Assembly (NCBI RefSeq): GCF_033025475.1 | Contig: NZ_CP130322.1 | Location: 1,930,001 to 1,994,000, forward strand | Reading direction: 5' to 3' | DNA from: Sphingomonas sp. C3-2 | GTDB taxonomy: Bacteria; Pseudomonadota; Alphaproteobacteria; Sphingomonadales; Sphingomonadaceae | DNA length: 64,000 nucleotides | Shown here: positions 61,532 to 64,000 of the stretch, in pieces | Numbering within the stretch: the first letter of the stretch is position 1 | Layout of the letters: every line of letters begins with the position of its first letter | Program-made: the position numbers and the translations under genes | Notes under the pieces: generated by a model | Seen by the model: the letters and a program-made list of their open reading frames with translations, nothing else | Told to the model about the DNA's origin: nothing | Database searches by the model: none

Positions 61532-62991
61532 GCGGCCACCCCGAGCGCCTGCGTGGCGGCGCCCGCGACATCCCATATCAGCCCGGGCAGCAGCCCGATC
61601 AGCACCGTGGCGCACGACAGCAGCCCGATGGCGATGAGCATGGCGGTGGGCACGGGGCGCGCGATCCGCCCGCCGATCCGCGATTGCCAGAAACCGAGCG
61701 CCCAGACCGCGCCCATCGAGATGATCGTGAGCAGCCCGGCAAGGATCGCGATGATGGCGAGCCAGCCGCGCCCGGCCTCGAACGCGGCGTCGATCACGGT
61801 GAACTTGGCCCAAAAGCCCGATAGTGGCGGGATGCCCGAGAGCGAGAGGATGGGCACGGCGACCATCATCGCGAGCAAGGGCTGCGAGCGCGCGATGCCG
61901 CCCGCGGTGCGCAGGTCGAAACTGCCATCGGCGCGCGCGATGGCGCCGGCCGCAAAGAACAAATTGGTCTGCACGATGATCGAATGGATCATGTAGAAGA
62001 TCGCCGCTTGGACGCCCGCCGCCGTCGCGATCGACAGGCCCATCGCCATATAGCCGACCTGCGCGATGATGTGGAAGGCGAAGAGGCGGCGCAGATCGGT
62101 CTGCGCGAGCGCGCCCGCGACGCAGATGAGCATGGTGCAGCACGCCATGACCGCGATGATTTCGGAAAAGCCCGGCAGCATGCGAACGCCGAAGAGCGAG
62201 ATCAGCACGCGCAGCGCCGCGTAGAAGCCCGCCTTGGTGAGCAGCCCGGCGAACACCGCCGAGGCTGCGACCGGCGCGGTGTGGTAGGACGCAGGCAGCC
62301 AGAAGAAGAAGGGGAAGAGCCCTGCCTTCAGCATGAAGCCGGCAAGCATCAGCACGCCGCCGGTGACGAGCGACAGCGACGGATCCGTCGTCCGCGTCCG
62401 CGCGGCGAGATCGGCGAGGTCGAGCGTGCCGGCTTCGGCGACGACAAAGGCGATGCCGATAAGGATGAAGGTGGCGCCGAGCATGCTGATCGCGGCGTAG
62501 CGGATCGCCCCGTCGATCTGCGCCTTGCGCCGATCGAGCGTGATGAGCCCGAGCGCGGTGAGCAGCATCAGTTCGAACCAGACATAGAGGTTGAACAGAT
62601 CGCCGGTCAGAAACGCGCCGTTGACTGCGGCGAGCAGCCCGAGGAACAGCGCGTCGAAGCCCGCACGGCGGCGGCGCGCCGCCACCTCGGCGCGGGCATA
62701 GATTGCCCCGGCGACGCCAATGAGCGCGGTGACGAGCGAGAGCGGCGCGGCGAGCGCATCGCCCACAAAGCTGATACCGAAGGGGCGCGGCCATCCGCCA
62801 AAGGTCATCACCACCGCGCCCTCGCGCTGGACGGTGACGAAGAGCAGGAGCGAGGCAAGCGCCATGAGCCCGACACTGGCTTCCATCGCCAGCCGCTGCG
62901 CGCGCGGACGCCCATAGAGCATCGCGGTGAGCGCGGCGCCCAGCAGCGGGACGAGCACGGGGGCGATAAGCAGAAGGCCGGTCAGATTCAT
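61528..62991 (-). CDS. mnhD: Mnh/Pha antiporter subunit D
   Basis: A 487-residue proton-translocating subunit homologous to complex I subunits NuoM/NuoN. It has about 14 membrane helices. Conserved features are FNLYVWFELMLLTALGLI with the key Glu, GFMLKAGLFPFFFWLPASYHTAP with the key Lys, RRLFAFHIIAQVGYM and SGIPPLSGFWAKF. Start at 62991 overlaps mnhC by four bases and fits the family N terminus. Confidence 0.94.
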   Translation of the reverse strand: MNLTGLLLIAPVLVPLLGAALTAMLYGRPRAQRLAMEASVGLMALASLLLFVTVQREGAVVMTFGGWPRPFGISFVGDALAAPLSLVTALIGVAGAIYARAEVAARRRRAGFDALFLGLLAAVNGAFLTGDLFNLYVWFELMLLTALGLITLDRRKAQIDGAIRYAAISMLGATFILIGIAFVVAEAGTLDLADLAARTRTTDPSLSLVTGGVLMLAGFMLKAGLFPFFFWLPASYHTAPVAASAVFAGLLTKAGFYAALRVLISLFGVRMLPGFSEIIAVMACCTMLICVAGALAQTDLRRLFAFHIIAQVGYMAMGLSIATAAGVQAAIFYMIHSIIVQTNLFFAAGAIARADGSFDLRTAGGIARSQPLLAMMVAVPILSLSGIPPLSGFWAKFTVIDAAFEAGRGWLAIIAILAGLLTIISMGAVWALGFWQSRIGGRIARPVPTAMLIAIGLLSCATVLIGLLPGLIWDVAGAATQALGVAA

Positions 62992-63368
62992 CCCGCGCGC
63001 TTCCCCGGTTCGTCGGGATTGCCCAGTTCGGCGGCGCTGCGCATCTGCGAGGCATCGAGCGTGCGTTCGCCGCGCCAGGCGCGCAAGCTGAGCGTGGCGA
63101 GGACGAGCGTGAGCGCAAAGCCGATGACGATCGCGGTGAGCACCAGTGCCTGCGGCAGCGGGTCGGCGCTGGCCCCCAGCGTCTTTGCGCCTTCGTCGAT
63201 CAGCGGCGGCGCCGCGCTTTTGATCCGCCCGGCCTGGAAGATGATGATGTTGGTCGCGGTGGTGAGCAGCGACAGCCCGAGCAGCAGTCGCACCAGATGG
63301 CGCGACAGGATCATGTAGATCGCGCAGCCGAACAGGATCGAGGCCATGAGCGCATAGACGATGTTCAC
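62988..63368 (-). CDS. mnhC: Mnh/Pha antiporter subunit C
   Basis: A 126-residue subunit homologous to NuoK, with three helices. Motifs are CAIYMILSRHLVRLLLGLSL, TNIIIFQAGRI and ADPLPQALVLTAIVIGFALT. A four-base overlap joins it to the preceding A/B gene and to mnhD. Confidence 0.93.
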   Translation of the reverse strand: MNIVYALMASILFGCAIYMILSRHLVRLLLGLSLLTTATNIIIFQAGRIKSAAPPLIDEGAKTLGASADPLPQALVLTAIVIGFALTLVLATLSLRAWRGERTLDASQMRSAAELGNPDEPGKRAG

Positions 63369-64000
63369 CGTTCGGCCCCCCTTTGCAGCCCGAAGAGGAA
63401 GGAGAGGACCGCGCCGAGCACGACGACATAGACGCCGAGATCGAAGACCATCGTGGTGCTCGTCTTGAGCACGAGGCCGCCGAGCGACAATTCGTACCAG
63501 GGCTGGACGAGATAGGCGCCGCGTTCAAAAAATCCCGGAAGTCCGGCGAGGAGCACCAGCAGCATTCCCGCGCCGATCACGGAAAGCGGATGGAAATGGA
63601 GCGCGATACGGGCACGGTCGATCCCATGCGCAAGCGCGATCATCGCAAAGGCGAGCGCGGCGACGAGCCCGCCGATAAAGCCGCCGCCCGGTTCGTTATG
63701 GCCGCGCAGCATGATCCACACCGACAGCGCGAGCAGCACCCAGAAGAACAGCCATGCCGTCTTTACCAGGATGAAGGCGGGCTGGCGCCGCGCGCGCGGG
63801 CTGCTCAGCGGTTCGTACAGGCGCGGGCCGAGCAGCGACCAGGCAAGGATCGCCGACATGCCGATCACCATGGTTTCGCCCAGCGTGTCGAACGCGCGGA
63901 AATCGACGAGGATGACGTTGACGACATTGCGCCCCTTGGCCGCGACATAGCTTTCGGCGCCGAAAAAGGCGGAAACCGCGCCGTCATTGCCGCCCGCCGC
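63365..64000 (-). CDS. Fused Mnh/Pha antiporter subunit A/B, C-terminal part (cut by window edge)
   Basis: The frame is open from 63365 to the right edge and the start lies outside the window. The residues from the edge (GAESYVAAKGRNVVNVILVD, then FRAFDTLGE) are the end of the MnhA C-terminal region. The frame continues without a stop into an MnhB domain (PAFILVKTAWLFFWVLLAL, GHNEPGGGFIGGLVAALAFA, STTMVFDLGVYVVVLGA). So A and B are fused in one polypeptide, as in rhizobial PhaAB. A separate B protein starting at the ATG at 63871 is less likely because the upstream coding is continuous and family-like. Confidence 0.88.
   Translation of the reverse strand, partial: AAGGNDGAVSAFFGAESYVAAKGRNVVNVILVDFRAFDTLGETMVIGMSAILAWSLLGPRLYEPLSSPRARRQPAFILVKTAWLFFWVLLALSVWIMLRGHNEPGGGFIGGLVAALAFAMIALAHGIDRARIALHFHPLSVIGAGMLLVLLAGLPGFFERGAYLVQPWYELSLGGLVLKTSTTMVFDLGVYVVVLGAVLSFLFGLQRGAER

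Noticed and set aside
61193-63118. A 641-codon minus-strand frame read as one protein
   Set aside because: Only the last 112 codons (MnhE) are real; the upstream part is an out-of-frame reading of mnhD.

Overview
This window comes from the chromosome of an alphaproteobacterium, very probably a sphingomonad (Sphingomonadales). The evidence is the alphaproteobacterial rrn layout (23S, 5S, tRNA-fMet), high GC content, four large TonB-dependent receptors in 64 kb, the YceD / ubiquinol-cytochrome c chaperone / BamE neighbourhood, and a rhizobial-type Mnh/Pha antiporter with fused A and B subunits. No transposase, integrase, phage gene or CRISPR array was seen.

Layout. 0-2.2 kb: the 3' part of an rRNA operon (23S, 5S, tRNA-fMet, strong terminator). 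2.4-5.2 kb: three small secreted proteins of mostly unknown function and a TetR-type regulator. 5.2-12 kb: a TonB-dependent receptor divergent from an atypical N-acyl-D-amino-acid deacylase-like amidohydrolase, then a Slam-like outer-membrane protein. 12-22 kb: the most distinctive block. It holds a TonB-dependent receptor, a PhnD-PhnC-PhnE phosphonate-type ABC importer and a Tat-exported phosphocholine-type phospholipase C on the minus strand, a divergent RpiR/SIS regulator, and a choline-dehydrogenase-like GMC oxidoreductase with its own palindromic operator. I read it as a candidate phospholipid or phosphoester scavenging system. 22-24 kb: a small conserved protein and a CHASE3-HAMP-GAF-GGDEF diguanylate cyclase. 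24-29 kb: an iron-uptake locus (TonB, catecholate-type receptor, FMN alpha-hydroxyacid oxidase, PKHD hydroxylase) behind a Fur-like site.

29-47 kb is mainly housekeeping: YceD, cytochrome bc1 chaperone, BamE, malic enzyme MaeB, MutS, GlnD, a cation/proton antiporter, a fourth TonB receptor with palindromes upstream, IF-3 (apparently started from AUA) and ThrS. 47-52.3 kb is a co-directional plus-strand run: DUF898 membrane protein, M48 protease, alpha/beta hydrolase, TPR protein, glyoxalases I and II, and a small lipoprotein. 52.4-57.4 kb on the minus strand carries a long-chain acyl-CoA synthetase, gamma-glutamyltransferase, a DUF2061 protein and PyrD. 57.6-60.5 kb on the plus strand carries a DUF885 metallohydrolase, a candidate small RNA and an AraC regulator. 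The window ends inside an mnh(AB)CDEFG operon on the minus strand, whose A subunit is cut by the right edge.

All assignments come from reading motifs and context. No alignment or database search was run, so specific substrates, especially of the TonB receptors, are inference.
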